This document shows positions 50,387-59,174 of a DNA stretch of 64,000 nt, piece after piece. Position 1 is the stretch's first letter. Each line of letters begins with the position of its first letter. Both the position numbers and the translations under genes were made by a program. This DNA comes from Rivibacter sp049446155 (GTDB lineage: Bacteria > Pseudomonadota > Gammaproteobacteria > Burkholderiales > Burkholderiaceae_C). The notes under the pieces were generated by a model. That model ran no database searches, was not told where the DNA came from, and saw only the letters and a program-made list of their open reading frames with translations. The DNA lies in assembly GCF_049446155.1 (NCBI RefSeq), contig NZ_JBMSEE010000005.1, forward strand, positions 1-64,000, read 5' to 3'.

Positions 50387-51416
50387 CCCGACCCCTGCGG
50401 AAAGCGACTTCGCGGTGCTGGTTCCCGAGTACGTCGCGATGGTGCTGCTGGTCGACGACCAGGCGATCATCGGCGAGGCGATCCGCCGCATGCTGGCGGG
50501 CAAGGTCGACATCGACTTCCACTACTGCGGCGATCCCGACGAGGCGCTGGTGTACGCCGACCGGCTCAAGCCGACGGTGATCCTGCAAGACCTGGTGCTG
50601 CCGGGCACCGACGGCCTGACGCTGGTGCGGCAGTACCGCGCGCATCCGACGACGCGCCACGTGCCGATCATCGTGCTGTCGACGCGCGAGGACCCGTCGG
50701 TCAAGCGAGACGCCTTCAAGGCCGGCGCCGACGACTACCTCGTCAAGCTGCCCGACGCGCTCGAGCTGATCGCGCGCATCCGCCATCACTCGCGCGCCTA
50801 CCTGAACCAGCTGCAGCGCGACGAGGCCTACCGGGCGCTGCGCGAGAGCCAGCAGAAGCTGATGGAGACCAACCTCGAGCTTCAGCGCCTGAGCATGATG
50901 GACGGCCTGACCGGGCTGTCGAACCGGCGCCACTTCAATGCCTACCTCGAGGCCGAGTGGCTGCGCGCCGCCCGCGAGCAAGACCCGCTGTCGCTGCTGA
51001 TGGTCGACATCGACGACTTCAAGGCCTACAACGACAACTACGGCCACCTCGCCGGCGACGAGGTGCTCAAGCGCGTGGCCGAGGTGATGCGCGCGCATGC
51101 CAAGCGCCCGGCCGACCTGGCGGCGCGCTTCGGCGGCGAGGAGTTCGCGATGATCCTGCCGCTGACGCCGGCCGAAGGCGCGCAGCAGCAGGCGCAGTCG
51201 CTGTGCGAGGCGATCGCGGCGCTGCAGCTGCCGCACCGGGGGGCGACGACCGGGCCGTTCGTGAGCGTGAGCATCGGCTGCGCGACCACCGTGCCGCGGC
51301 GCGCGGAGCTGTCGTCGTCGCTGATCGATTCGGCCGACTTCGCGCTGTACGACGCCAAGCACCGGGGCAAGAACCGCGTCTCGGTGCGCGACCGCGCCGC
51401 GTCCGGCGGCGCCTAA
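50379..51416 (+). CDS. wspR: Response-regulator diguanylate cyclase WspR
   Basis: A 345-residue output protein that makes c-di-GMP. The receiver has Asp71 (VILQDLVLPGTDG). A long helical stalk follows (YRALRESQQKLMETNLELQR). The GGDEF domain has the active site GGEEF and an inhibitory I-site RPAD placed five residues before it, the canonical spacing, so product inhibition is expected. It is the last gene of the wsp operon. Confidence 0.93.
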   Translation: MADPTPAESDFAVLVPEYVAMVLLVDDQAIIGEAIRRMLAGKVDIDFHYCGDPDEALVYADRLKPTVILQDLVLPGTDGLTLVRQYRAHPTTRHVPIIVLSTREDPSVKRDAFKAGADDYLVKLPDALELIARIRHHSRAYLNQLQRDEAYRALRESQQKLMETNLELQRLSMMDGLTGLSNRRHFNAYLEAEWLRAAREQDPLSLLMVDIDDFKAYNDNYGHLAGDEVLKRVAEVMRAHAKRPADLAARFGGEEFAMILPLTPAEGAQQQAQSLCEAIAALQLPHRGATTGPFVSVSIGCATTVPRRAELSSSLIDSADFALYDAKHRGKNRVSVRDRAASGGA

Positions 51417-51461
51417 ACTGCGCGACTTTCGACCCGCGGCCGCCGAGGAGGGGCCCAGCCG

Positions 51462-52457
51462 ATGCTCGACGGAAGCGGACTGCGGCTGCACGGCCGCCTG
51501 CTCGGCCATGCCGACCTTGAACCTGCCCAGGCGCTGGTGCCGTCGTGGCTGCCGCTGCCGGCGCGCGTGCGCGCCTCGCTGCCGGCGATCTGGACGCGCC
51601 TGCTCGGCCAGCCCGGCTTCAATGCCGATGTCATCGAAGACCTGAACCGCCCGCCCGGCCAGCGCATCGTCGGCTTCGGTTCCTCGATCGCGCTCGACGA
51701 CCGCTGGCGGCGGCGCCTCGCCGACGACCCGCCCGCCTGGGCGCCGGCGCTGATCTACGAGGAGCTGCTCGACGGCCGCTACGAGCCGCCCGCCGACAAG
51801 GCGCTCGCGCAGCTCAACGGCCGCGGCGAGGTGAGCTTCCTGGTGCTGCACTACGAGCAGACGCTGCAGGACCTGGCCAACCCGGACACGGTCGAGATGC
51901 TCGGCGTTGCGATGAGCCTGTTTCGCCAGACCCACGCCGGCTGGCGCCTGCAGCACCTCTACCAGGAGGGCCTGGGCGAGCAGGGCGCCTACCTGCAGAG
52001 CATGGGTTTCCGGCAGCGCACGCAGCGCGCGCAAGACGGCGTGCCCGAGCTCTACGGCCTGGCGCGCGACGAGGCCGCGCGGCTGTTGCCCGGCTCGCCG
52101 GTGCGCGACGCGTTCCAGTTCACGCCGCCGCGCTTTGGCTTCTCGCCGGCCGAGCGGCGGCTGCTGCGCCTGGCGGTCTCGCAGTGCAGCGACGAGGAGA
52201 TCGGCGACGAACTCGGCATCTCCGCGCACAGCGTCAAGAAGCTGTGGCGCGCGGTGCACCAGCGCGCGCTCGACGCGATGCCGCACCTGTTCGACGAGGG
52301 CTCGCCCGCCGCGCCCGGCGCCGCCGAGGCCGGCACGCGCGGTCCGGAAAAGCGCCGCACGCTGCTGCAGTACCTGCGCCAGCACCCGGAGGAGCTGCGG
52401 CCCTACCCCGCCGCGCGCGCCACCGCCGAACCGCAGGCACTGGCCAGCGGCGCCTGA
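51462..52457 (+). CDS. LuxR-type HTH regulator downstream of wsp
   Basis: A 331-residue protein with a large unassigned N-terminal region and a C-terminal LuxR-type HTH (FSPAERRLLRLAVSQCSDEE, then IGDELGISAHSVKKLWRAVH). The body contains LVLHYEQTLQDLANPDTVEM; no PAS or receiver motif is obvious. The tail after the HTH is Ala/Pro rich. GAGGAGG precedes the ATG. It starts 45 bases after wspR and may respond to, or regulate, the surface-sensing output; this link is from position only. Confidence 0.75.
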   Translation: MLDGSGLRLHGRLLGHADLEPAQALVPSWLPLPARVRASLPAIWTRLLGQPGFNADVIEDLNRPPGQRIVGFGSSIALDDRWRRRLADDPPAWAPALIYEELLDGRYEPPADKALAQLNGRGEVSFLVLHYEQTLQDLANPDTVEMLGVAMSLFRQTHAGWRLQHLYQEGLGEQGAYLQSMGFRQRTQRAQDGVPELYGLARDEAARLLPGSPVRDAFQFTPPRFGFSPAERRLLRLAVSQCSDEEIGDELGISAHSVKKLWRAVHQRALDAMPHLFDEGSPAAPGAAEAGTRGPEKRRTLLQYLRQHPEELRPYPAARATAEPQALASGA

Positions 52458-52551
52458 GGCCACCCCTCTTTTCGGGCCGTGCCCTTTTAGAGGTCTGTCG
52501 CGGCGCCGCGCCGGCCGCGACCATGCCGCCATCGAATCACACCGCTGGACG

Positions 52552-53322
52552 ATGGCCATGCAACCCACCTCCCACACGCTCTCGGCCGACGAGGCCATGG
52601 CGCTGGCCTGCGCGAGCACGCGCGTGCAGCCCTACCGCTTCATCCACAAGGCGCTGCGCCTGATGTTCGCGCAGGCACAGCAGCGCGCCGGCGCCCTCGA
52701 CGCGCTCGACGCCGCGGAACGCGCCGAGCTGGTCGACGAGCTCGACCGCCTGCTCGCCTTCTGCGCCGACCACCTCGCGCACGAGAACCGCTTCCTGCAT
52801 GCGCCGCTGCGCGAGCGCGCGCCGCGCGCGGTGCTTGCCTTCGACGACGACCACGCCCAGCACACCGCCGCGATCGACGCGCTGCGCCTGCTGCTGCAGC
52901 GCGTGCGCGACGCCGCCCACGACACGAGCGCCGGCGCGCTGGCCTACGAGCTCTACCTGCGGCTGTCGCAGTTCATCGGCGAGAACCTGGCCCACATGGT
53001 CGAAGAGGAGACGACGATGACGCGCGCGCTGTGGTCGGCCTTCACCGACGACGAACTCAACTTCCACATCGGCCGGCTGCACGCCTCGCTGTCGCCCGAC
53101 GAGCACGCCTTCGCGCTGCAGTGGATGGCGCGCGCGCTCAACGTCTCGGAGCTGGTCTTCCTGCTCGACGGCATGCGCGCTGCGATGCCGGCGCCGGCCT
53201 TCGCCGCGGCCGCCGGCCTGGTGCGCGGCGAGCTCGACGCCCGGCGCTGGGCCCGCGTGGCCGACGCGCTGCGCCTGGGCGTGGCCGGCGCGCCGTGGGA
53301 CATCGCGCGGGGGGCGCGATGA
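52552..53322 (+). CDS. Hemerythrin-domain protein
   Basis: A 256-residue soluble protein. The hemerythrin-like four-helix bundle shows FIHKALRLMFAQAQ, FCADHLAHENRFLHAPL, DDDHAQHTAAIDALRLLLQR and IGENLAHMVEEETTMTRAL, containing the expected HxxxE and His ligands of a diiron site. The C-terminal half is helical and unassigned. It could sense oxygen, NO or iron. Its stop overlaps the next gene (ATGA). Two in-frame ATGs two codons apart are possible. Confidence 0.78.
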   Translation: MAMQPTSHTLSADEAMALACASTRVQPYRFIHKALRLMFAQAQQRAGALDALDAAERAELVDELDRLLAFCADHLAHENRFLHAPLRERAPRAVLAFDDDHAQHTAAIDALRLLLQRVRDAAHDTSAGALAYELYLRLSQFIGENLAHMVEEETTMTRALWSAFTDDELNFHIGRLHASLSPDEHAFALQWMARALNVSELVFLLDGMRAAMPAPAFAAAAGLVRGELDARRWARVADALRLGVAGAPWDIARGAR

Positions 53323-54455
53323 GCGTGGCGAGCCGCTGCCGCCGCGCCGCGGCGGTGACCGCGATGGTGGCGCTCGGACCGCTCGGCCTGGCCGGCTCGG
53401 CCTGCGCCGCGATCGACTGCTGGATCGACGCCGAGCACCGCCAGACCGGCGACCAGCGGCCGGTGACCGATGCCGCGGTCGCGCCGATGCGCCGCGCGCT
53501 GCACGACATCAACGCGCTGCTGCACCGCCAGAGCGAGCTGCACGAGCTGCCGCGCACGCGCCTGCGCAGCAGCTGGCAGATCGGCGGCCAGTGGACGGCG
53601 CCGGCGCGCGCGGCCAACTTCCTGCTGCGCGACCACCGCGAGTCGATGTGGACCGCCGGGCGCTGCGACGTGATTGCCGGCGCCGACCGGCTCGAACCGC
53701 GCGCGACGGTGGTCGTGTCGGTCAACATGCCCGAGAGCTTCTTCGCGACCGCCGCGCCCGAGCTGGACGACGAGCAGCTGCGCGCCTGGCGCGAGGTGCC
53801 GGCCAGCGGCGAGCTGCACGGCCGCACGCTCTACGGCGGCCACATGCTGGTGTTCACCTCGAACGGGCGGCTGCCGTGGGTGCCGGTGACCACCGCCGAG
53901 TACCTCGACTTCATGCAGCGCCATCTCGAGCGCCGCCGGGCCGAGGCGCGCAGCGCCGAGGCGGCCGCGCAGCGCGCCGCCGAACCCGACGCGCAGGAAG
54001 CGATGCTGCAGCGCGTGGCCGAAGGCCTGCGCCGCACCGACCCGGCCAACGCCGAGCGGCTGATCGCCGAGATCCGCGCGCAGCATGCGGCGTCGGTGGC
54101 CGCCGCCAAGGCAGCCGACGCGAAGCGCCGCGCGCGAGCCGGCGTCGACGCCTCGCCGATGGATTCGATGCTCGCGCGCCTGCACGCCTTTCGCGCCGGA
54201 CTCACGCCGGCCCAGCTGGCATCGCAGGCGCGGCTCGGCGTGGACGGGCTGCAGCCGGTCGAAGGCGCGATCGAGCGCTACCCGCTGCTCGTCAAGCCCG
54301 ACCCGCAGTTCCCCTGGGACCGCGCGGCGCCGGCGCGAGCGCAGATGCTGATGGTCTCGCTGCGCGGCGGCGAGGCGTTCGAGCAGCCGATGCAGCGCGT
54401 GCTGCAGTCGCTCGACCTGGCGGGGCTCGAGGCGCTGGTACGGCCGCGTCAGTAG
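53319..54455 (+). CDS. Exported protein of unknown function
   Basis: A 378-residue secreted or periplasmic protein with signal RRAAAVTAMVALGPLGLAGS. The mature part starts CAAIDCWIDAEHR. A helical region rich in Ala/Glu/Arg (RRRAEARSAEAAAQRAAEPD and onward to about 280) is probably a coiled coil. VNMPESFFATAAPELDDEQL lies before it. It is coupled to the hemerythrin gene by a four-base overlap, suggesting a joint role. No family recognised. Confidence 0.7.
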   Translation: MSVASRCRRAAAVTAMVALGPLGLAGSACAAIDCWIDAEHRQTGDQRPVTDAAVAPMRRALHDINALLHRQSELHELPRTRLRSSWQIGGQWTAPARAANFLLRDHRESMWTAGRCDVIAGADRLEPRATVVVSVNMPESFFATAAPELDDEQLRAWREVPASGELHGRTLYGGHMLVFTSNGRLPWVPVTTAEYLDFMQRHLERRRAEARSAEAAAQRAAEPDAQEAMLQRVAEGLRRTDPANAERLIAEIRAQHAASVAAAKAADAKRRARAGVDASPMDSMLARLHAFRAGLTPAQLASQARLGVDGLQPVEGAIERYPLLVKPDPQFPWDRAAPARAQMLMVSLRGGEAFEQPMQRVLQSLDLAGLEALVRPRQ

Positions 54456-54487
54456 CCGCGCGGAACGCCGATTGCCGCTGACGGCGC

Positions 54488-55561
54488 GTGGGCGAGCGCG
54501 ACAGCCATCACGCGGGTGCCGGCGATCTGCACGGCTTCGTGCAGCGGGCGCTGGTGGCGCTGGCGCTGGTCGCGCTGGCGCTGTTCCTGTGGCGCGTCCT
54601 CGACGTGCTGCTGCTGATCTTCGGCGCCAGCCTGGTGGCGCTGATGCTGCGCGCGCTGGCCGATCCGATCGCGCGGCGCACGCGCCTGCCGCAGACCGCG
54701 GCGCTGGCGATCGCAGTGGCCCTCGTGCTGGCGGCGATCGCGCTGGCCGGCTGGCTGTTCGGCTCGGAGACCGCGGCGCAGCTCAACGAGCTGCTGCAAC
54801 GCCTGCCCGCCGCCTGGCACGCGCTGCGCGAACGGCTGGCGGCCAACGAGTTCGGCGCGATGGTGCTCGAGGGCGTGAGGGGCGCCAGCGCCAACCTGGG
54901 CGTCGTGGCGCTCAAGCTGACGCAGCTCACCGCCGCGGTCTCGACGGCCGTGATCGAGCTGCTGCTGGTGGCTTTCGGCGGCCTGTACCTGGCCGGCAAC
55001 CCCGACATCTACCGCCGCGGCCTGCTCAAGCTGTTGCCGGCCGGCACGCGCCCGCGCGTGGCCGGCGCGCTCGACGCGAGCGCGCATGCGCTGCGGCTGT
55101 GGCTGCTGGGTCAGCTGGTCACGATGGCGGCGGTCGGCGCACTCACCGGGCTGGGGCTGTGGCTGGTGGGCCTGCCGGTGCCGCTGGCGCTGGGCCTGCT
55201 CGCCGGGCTGGCCGAGTTCATCCCCTACGTGGGGCCGATCCTCGCGGCGCTGCCGGGCCTGCTGATCGCGCTGTCGGTGGGGCCCGATGCCTTCTGGCAG
55301 GCCTTGCTGGTCTACCTGGTCGTGCAGCAGATCGAGAGCAATGCGATCGTGCCGCTGGTGGCGCGCCAGGTGCTCGCGCTGCCGCCGGCGCTGGCGATCT
55401 TCTCGGTCGTGGCCCTGGGCCTGGTGTTCGGCCCGCTCGGCCTGATCTTCGCGGCGCCGCTGTCGGTGCTGCTGGTGGTCTTCGTGGGCCGGCTGTACGT
55501 GCGCGAGACGCTGGGCGCGGCGGTCACGGTGCCCGGCGAGGACGCCGGCCGGGGCGGCTGA
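54488..55561 (+). CDS. AI-2E family transporter (PerM-like)
   Basis: A 357-residue inner-membrane protein with about seven or eight helices of the PerM/AI-2E type. Landmarks are VQRALVALALVALALFLWRV, LLLVAFGGLYLAGNPDIYRR, EFIPYVGPILAALPGLLIAL, YLVVQQIESNAIVPLVARQV and FGPLGLIFAAPLSVLLVVFV. The family contains exporters of AI-2 but also Na+/H+ antiporters, so the substrate is open. The start is GTG at 54488. Confidence 0.85.
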   Translation: MGERDSHHAGAGDLHGFVQRALVALALVALALFLWRVLDVLLLIFGASLVALMLRALADPIARRTRLPQTAALAIAVALVLAAIALAGWLFGSETAAQLNELLQRLPAAWHALRERLAANEFGAMVLEGVRGASANLGVVALKLTQLTAAVSTAVIELLLVAFGGLYLAGNPDIYRRGLLKLLPAGTRPRVAGALDASAHALRLWLLGQLVTMAAVGALTGLGLWLVGLPVPLALGLLAGLAEFIPYVGPILAALPGLLIALSVGPDAFWQALLVYLVVQQIESNAIVPLVARQVLALPPALAIFSVVALGLVFGPLGLIFAAPLSVLLVVFVGRLYVRETLGAAVTVPGEDAGRGG

Positions 55562-55574
55562 CGCAAGCGACCGA

Positions 55575-56321
55575 TCACGCCCGGTCCGCCGCCTTCGCGG
55601 GTTCGGTCAGCGTCATGAGGACGTCCGGATACCAGGTCGCGTTGAGGCCCAGCGACTCGTCGGCCGCCAGGTCCCGCCCGCCCATGTCGAAGCGCGAGGA
55701 GTGGATGCCCACGAGCATCCACGGCAGCGGCGAGCGCTGCGGCGCGCGCACGACCACGGGGGCGCCGCTGATGCCGCGATGGGTCCGCGCATCGGTGAGG
55801 AAACAGCCCTTGCCCTGGAAACGCCAGCCGTAGGGCGAAGCCACCGTTCCCTGCCTGACCACGGGGAAGTGATGCAGCGCGTCGTGAAAGCCCAGCGGAA
55901 AGCCGCAGATCAGCACGGGATCGCCGATCGAGACCTCGTCGCCCGGGCCGGGCAGGCTCTGCGGCGTGAAGGCGGCGAGCGTGACGGCCGCAGACAGCGC
56001 GTCGTGCTCGATCTCGAGCACCGCCACGTCGATCGGGCCTGCATCGTCCTGCCCCTGAATCCAGTTCGACCTGCCGTCGCGGTACAGCAGCATCGACAGC
56101 ACGACCGACTCGGCGAGGTTCTGCGCGTTGGCGTGCAGTTCGAGTTCGAGCCGGTCCGGGTGGTGGCCGCTGCGCTCGTCGATGAAGACATGGCGGCTGC
56201 TGACGAGGTAGAGCTTGGGGCCGCGGCGAAAGAAGAACCCGCTGGCGCCCGTCAGCCCGCGCGCGCCGTCGAAGGTGCTGATGCGCACGGTGGCCAGCAG
56301 CAAGGGATCGATCGCGTTCAT
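55575..56321 (-). CDS. Trypsin-like serine protease without signal peptide
   Basis: A 248-residue chymotrypsin-fold protein. The catalytic triad is visible: His44 (VSSRHVFID), Asp98 (GPIDVAVLEIE) and Ser185 (HRGISGAPVVV). There is no signal peptide, so it is probably cytoplasmic, unlike most bacterial trypsins. The C-terminal Asp/Ala stretch (SLGLNATWYPDVLMTLTEPA) is unassigned. It lies 55 bases downstream of the antiporter gene and could be cotranscribed. Confidence 0.78.
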   Translation of the reverse strand: MNAIDPLLLATVRISTFDGARGLTGASGFFFRRGPKLYLVSSRHVFIDERSGHHPDRLELELHANAQNLAESVVLSMLLYRDGRSNWIQGQDDAGPIDVAVLEIEHDALSAAVTLAAFTPQSLPGPGDEVSIGDPVLICGFPLGFHDALHHFPVVRQGTVASPYGWRFQGKGCFLTDARTHRGISGAPVVVRAPQRSPLPWMLVGIHSSRFDMGGRDLAADESLGLNATWYPDVLMTLTEPAKAADRA

Positions 56322-56376
56322 GGTGGGGCGCCCGGTGTGGTTCGATGCGTGGCCTGAGCGGTCCGGGGCGGTTCGC

Positions 56377-57636
56377 TCATGCAACTCGCGCGACCCGGCG
56401 GTAGCGTTGCATCAGCGGTTGCGACGTGATGCCGTGAACGACGATCGACGCGGCAACCGTCCACAAGGTCAGGGACAAGAGCAGCTCGGCAATGGGCATC
56501 GGCAGGCCTCGCGCCAGCGCGAACATGAGGTAGAACACCGATCCGATGCCGCGGATGCCGAACCACGCGATCATGCCTCGCTGCGGCGGGCTCAACGGCT
56601 CGCCGGCCAGCGCCACGACCACCGACAAGGGGCGCAGCACCAGCAGCACCAGCGGCACGAACCACCAGAGCGCGAAGACCGGCGGCGCGTAGGCCAGCAT
56701 CGCCCCGACGAGCAGCACCAGCGCCATCTCGGCGAGGTTCTCGAGCTGCGTGTTGAACGCCTGCACGGAGTCGCGCATCTCGCTGGCGTGCTGCCGGTCA
56801 TGCGCCGGCCGCTCGAGGGCGCGCTCGGGCGCCTCGCGCACGCGCTGCAAGGCCATGCCGGCGGCAAAGACGGCCAGGAAGCCCGACGCCAGGCTCACCT
56901 GAGCCAGGCCATAGGCCATGCCGACCAGGCCGAGCGAAAGAAACTCGTCGAGCCCGACGGCCTCGCCATGGCGGCTGCGCAGGTGAACCACGAGGCGACC
57001 CGTCGCCGCGCCGAGCAAGGCTCCGATCGCGATACCGCCGCCGGTCACCCACACGAGTTCGACGATCCACCGTTGCAGATCGGCGAACCCGAACGGCTGC
57101 GCGCCGAGCAGGGCGAGGCCGAGCAGGACGAAGGGGAACGCGGTGCCATCGTTGAGCCCGCCCTCGCCGGCGAGGCTGAACCCGAGCCGGTCCGGCACGG
57201 GCCCGGGCTCCGATCGCACGGCCGAAGCCAGGACCGGGTCGGTGGGCGCGAGGATCGCACCGAGCAGGACCGCCGCGCCCAGCGGCAGTGCCAGGCCCCA
57301 GACGCCGACGACGGCCAGCAGCGCGACCATCGCGGCCATCGCGACCAGGGCCAGCCGCACCGGCAGGCGCCAGCGCCGGTCACGCAGCGGCACGCCGAGC
57401 TGCATGCCCACCGAGAACAGCGAGATCAGCAGCGCCACTTCCGCCAGATGCTCGAGCAACACCGCGTGCTGCCGCGGGTCGGGGCGCAGGACATTGCCGA
57501 CGTCAGGGCCCAGCAGCCAGCCGAGCAGCAGGTACACCATGGCGCCGCTGAGCGGCAGCCGCTCCAGCAGCGATCCCGTCAGCACCATGGCGACGAGAAG
57601 CGTGCCGACCAGCAGCGACCACTGCGCAATGCTCAC
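56377..57636 (-). CDS. Na+/H+ antiporter, CPA1 family
   Basis: A 419-residue membrane antiporter with about 12 helices. CPA1 landmarks are VYLLLGWLLGPDVGNVL, GAILAPTDPVLASAVRSEPG, GLNDGTAFPFVLLGLALLG, DEFLSLGLVGMAYGLAQV and AWFGIRGIGSVFYLMFAL, the last with the conserved Gly-Ile-Arg-Gly. The GTG at 57636 is the start. It probably exchanges Na+ or K+ for protons; it sits next to the stress cluster but lacks its promoter dyad. Confidence 0.85.
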   Translation of the reverse strand: MSIAQWSLLVGTLLVAMVLTGSLLERLPLSGAMVYLLLGWLLGPDVGNVLRPDPRQHAVLLEHLAEVALLISLFSVGMQLGVPLRDRRWRLPVRLALVAMAAMVALLAVVGVWGLALPLGAAVLLGAILAPTDPVLASAVRSEPGPVPDRLGFSLAGEGGLNDGTAFPFVLLGLALLGAQPFGFADLQRWIVELVWVTGGGIAIGALLGAATGRLVVHLRSRHGEAVGLDEFLSLGLVGMAYGLAQVSLASGFLAVFAAGMALQRVREAPERALERPAHDRQHASEMRDSVQAFNTQLENLAEMALVLLVGAMLAYAPPVFALWWFVPLVLLVLRPLSVVVALAGEPLSPPQRGMIAWFGIRGIGSVFYLMFALARGLPMPIAELLLSLTLWTVAASIVVHGITSQPLMQRYRRVARVA

Positions 57637-57742
57637 GGACGGCCCGGCAGCAGCATCGTTTGCCGACGGCAGTCCTCACCCGCCGCCGCGAGGCTCGGCC
57701 GCGAAGCGCCTGGCGTCGGCGGCGCGTCGCGGCCGGTGCCCA

Positions 57743-57916
57743 TCACCGCGCTGGCTTGCGAATGCGTGGAGCCCCCGGCTCGCGCGCCCCGCCAGGCATC
57801 TTCGGCGTCGAAGCCGCCACCTTGCCCGGCGGCGGTGAGCCCTCGGACGTGAAATCGGTTTGCTGCTGCGTGAGCGGCTTTTGTCTGCTCTTGGGCCAAG
57901 GTCCGGTGCGGATCAT
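57743..57916 (-). CDS. Small 57-aa protein of the stress cluster
   Basis: A 57-residue hydrophilic ORF: MIRTGPWPKSRQKPLTQQQ, then TDFTSEGSPPPGKVA. The TDFTxEGSPPPGKV segment looks familiar from short hypothetical proteins of Burkholderiales. AGGAG lies nine bases before the ATG. A Crp/Fnr-type dyad and a -10-like hexamer are correctly placed upstream, which argues that it is a real gene. No function can be given. Confidence 0.6.
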   Translation of the reverse strand: MIRTGPWPKSRQKPLTQQQTDFTSEGSPPPGKVAASTPKMPGGAREPGAPRIRKPAR

Positions 57917-58037
57917 CTCGAGTACTCCTGGAGGCGGGTCAATGGCTGCGCGGTCGCGCCCCAGGAGGGCCTGGGTGCGGCAGCGGACCATTTGCCCCTG
58001 CCATGGCCCTTGTAGGCGAGGCCGGAATGCGCCGTCT

Positions 58038-58051
58038 GTGCGCTGGCGAAC
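58038..58051 (-). promoter_or_regulatory. Crp/Fnr-type dyad 1 (57-aa protein)
   Basis: On the minus strand GTTCG-CCAG-CGCAC, followed by AGAC. A -10-like TACAAG starts 23 bases after the dyad. The site is 122 bases upstream of the gene start. Confidence 0.7.
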
Positions 58052-58098
58052 ACGCCGCGTGCCGCCAGGCAGCGCACGCGCTTCGGCGCGGGGGCGAT

Positions 58099-58257
58099 TC
58101 ACAGGCGCCCGGTGAGCAGCATCACGACGAGGACCAGCAGCACGGCGCCGAGCACGCCGCTGGGCAGGTAGCCCCAGCTTCGGCTGTGCGGCCAGGTCGG
58201 CACGGCGCCGATCAACATCAGGATCAGAACGAGCAGAAGGATGGTGCCGAGTGTCAT
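58099..58257 (-). CDS. DUF3309 small membrane protein
   Basis: A 52-residue DUF3309 protein: two short hydrophobic helices, MTLGTILLLVLILMLIGAV and VLGAVLLVLVVMLLTGRL, joined by the family-typical PTWPHSRSWGYLPSG. It is an inner-membrane peptide of unknown role that often appears with stress genes. GGAGA precedes the ATG. The dyad upstream places it in the Crp/Fnr regulon proposed here. Confidence 0.85.
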   Translation of the reverse strand: MTLGTILLLVLILMLIGAVPTWPHSRSWGYLPSGVLGAVLLVLVVMLLTGRL

Positions 58258-58405
58258 GGCGATCTCCACGGGCGGACAGGCAATGGACGCCAAGTCCCCG
58301 GGGTCGAGCCGCCGGCGCCGCCGGGACGTGCGGGGTCGATGCGACGCGGCATCGATCACGCACCCTTGGCATCTCGCAGCTTGCGCCGTCGGCCGGCGTC
58401 TGGCG

Positions 58406-58419
58406 GTGCGCCAGCGCAC
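58406..58419 (-). promoter_or_regulatory. Crp/Fnr-type dyad 2 (DUF3309)
   Basis: Perfectly symmetric GTGCG-N4-CGCAC. Reading towards DUF3309, CAAGCT starts 22 bases after it as -10-like hexamer. The -10 would give a leader of about 110 bases. Confidence 0.65.
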
Positions 58420-58473
58420 CAAGCGCGAACGGCGAGAACGCCGGGCGCGAGCCGGCGGCAGCGCCCTGCCGGC

Positions 58474-59166
58474 TCAGGTCAGCAACTGGGCATAGATGCG
58501 CAGGTCGGCGCCGTAGCAGCTGCAGGCGGCCGCCTCGAGCCCGGTGCGGTCCAGTACCGTCACCTCGCCGCGGTGGTACGAGATCAGCCCGCGCCTTTGC
58601 AGCAGCCCGGCCGCCTGGGTGATGCCCACGCGCCGCACGCCCAGCATGAAGGCGAGGAACTCGTGCGTCACGCGAAAGCGGTCGGCATGCGCGCGATCCT
58701 GGCTCATCAGGAGCCAGCGCGCCAGCCGCGGCCCGATGCCGTGGAAGCGCAGACAGGCCGCCGAGGTCGTCAACTGGGCCATCAGCACATAGATGTAGCG
58801 GTTCAGGTCGCGCTGCAGCGCGGCGCTGCGCTCGAGCTCGCTGCGAAAGGCGCGGCTGCCAATGCGCCATGCCAGGCCCGCGCCCTGCACCAATGCGTGC
58901 ACGGGCACCATCGGCACGCCCAGCGCCAGCTGCGCCCCCAGCATGCCCTCGCGGCCCACCAGGCCGACTTCGAGGCCGGACTGTCCACCGGAACGCGTCA
59001 GCAGCGAGATGAAACCGTCGACCGGAAAGTAGACGTAGCGCGTCGGCGCACCGGGCTCGCCGAGCACCTGGGCCAGCTCCAGCTGGACCGGCCGGCACAG
59101 CGCCAGCAAGTGCAGCCGATCGCCGCGCGGCAAGCGCTCGATGAGGTGGTTCTCGGCAGTGCTCAC
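58474..59166 (-). CDS. Crp/Fnr-family regulator, second of tandem pair
   Basis: A 230-residue Crp/Fnr regulator. The cNMP-binding-like domain has YVYFPVDGFISLLTRS, GLEVGLVGREGMLG and a weak phosphate cassette, so it may not bind cyclic nucleotides. No N-terminal Fe-S cysteines of FNR are present. The HTH is HEFLAFMLGVRRVGITQAAG. GTG is the start (STAENHL follows). It comes eight bases after the first Crp/Fnr gene and is probably cotranscribed. Confidence 0.85.
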   Translation of the reverse strand: MSTAENHLIERLPRGDRLHLLALCRPVQLELAQVLGEPGAPTRYVYFPVDGFISLLTRSGGQSGLEVGLVGREGMLGAQLALGVPMVPVHALVQGAGLAWRIGSRAFRSELERSAALQRDLNRYIYVLMAQLTTSAACLRFHGIGPRLARWLLMSQDRAHADRFRVTHEFLAFMLGVRRVGITQAAGLLQRRGLISYHRGEVTVLDRTGLEAAACSCYGADLRIYAQLLT

Positions 59167-59174
59167 GCGAAGAC

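Noticed and set aside
50352..52619. 755-aa open frame antisense to wspR and the LuxR-type gene
   Set aside because: It spans two real genes and has shadow composition with no domain.
57633..57899. 88-aa minus-strand frame overlapping the 57-aa gene
   Set aside because: No ribosome site, no dyad at the right place and no recognisable segment; the overlapping 57-aa frame fits better.
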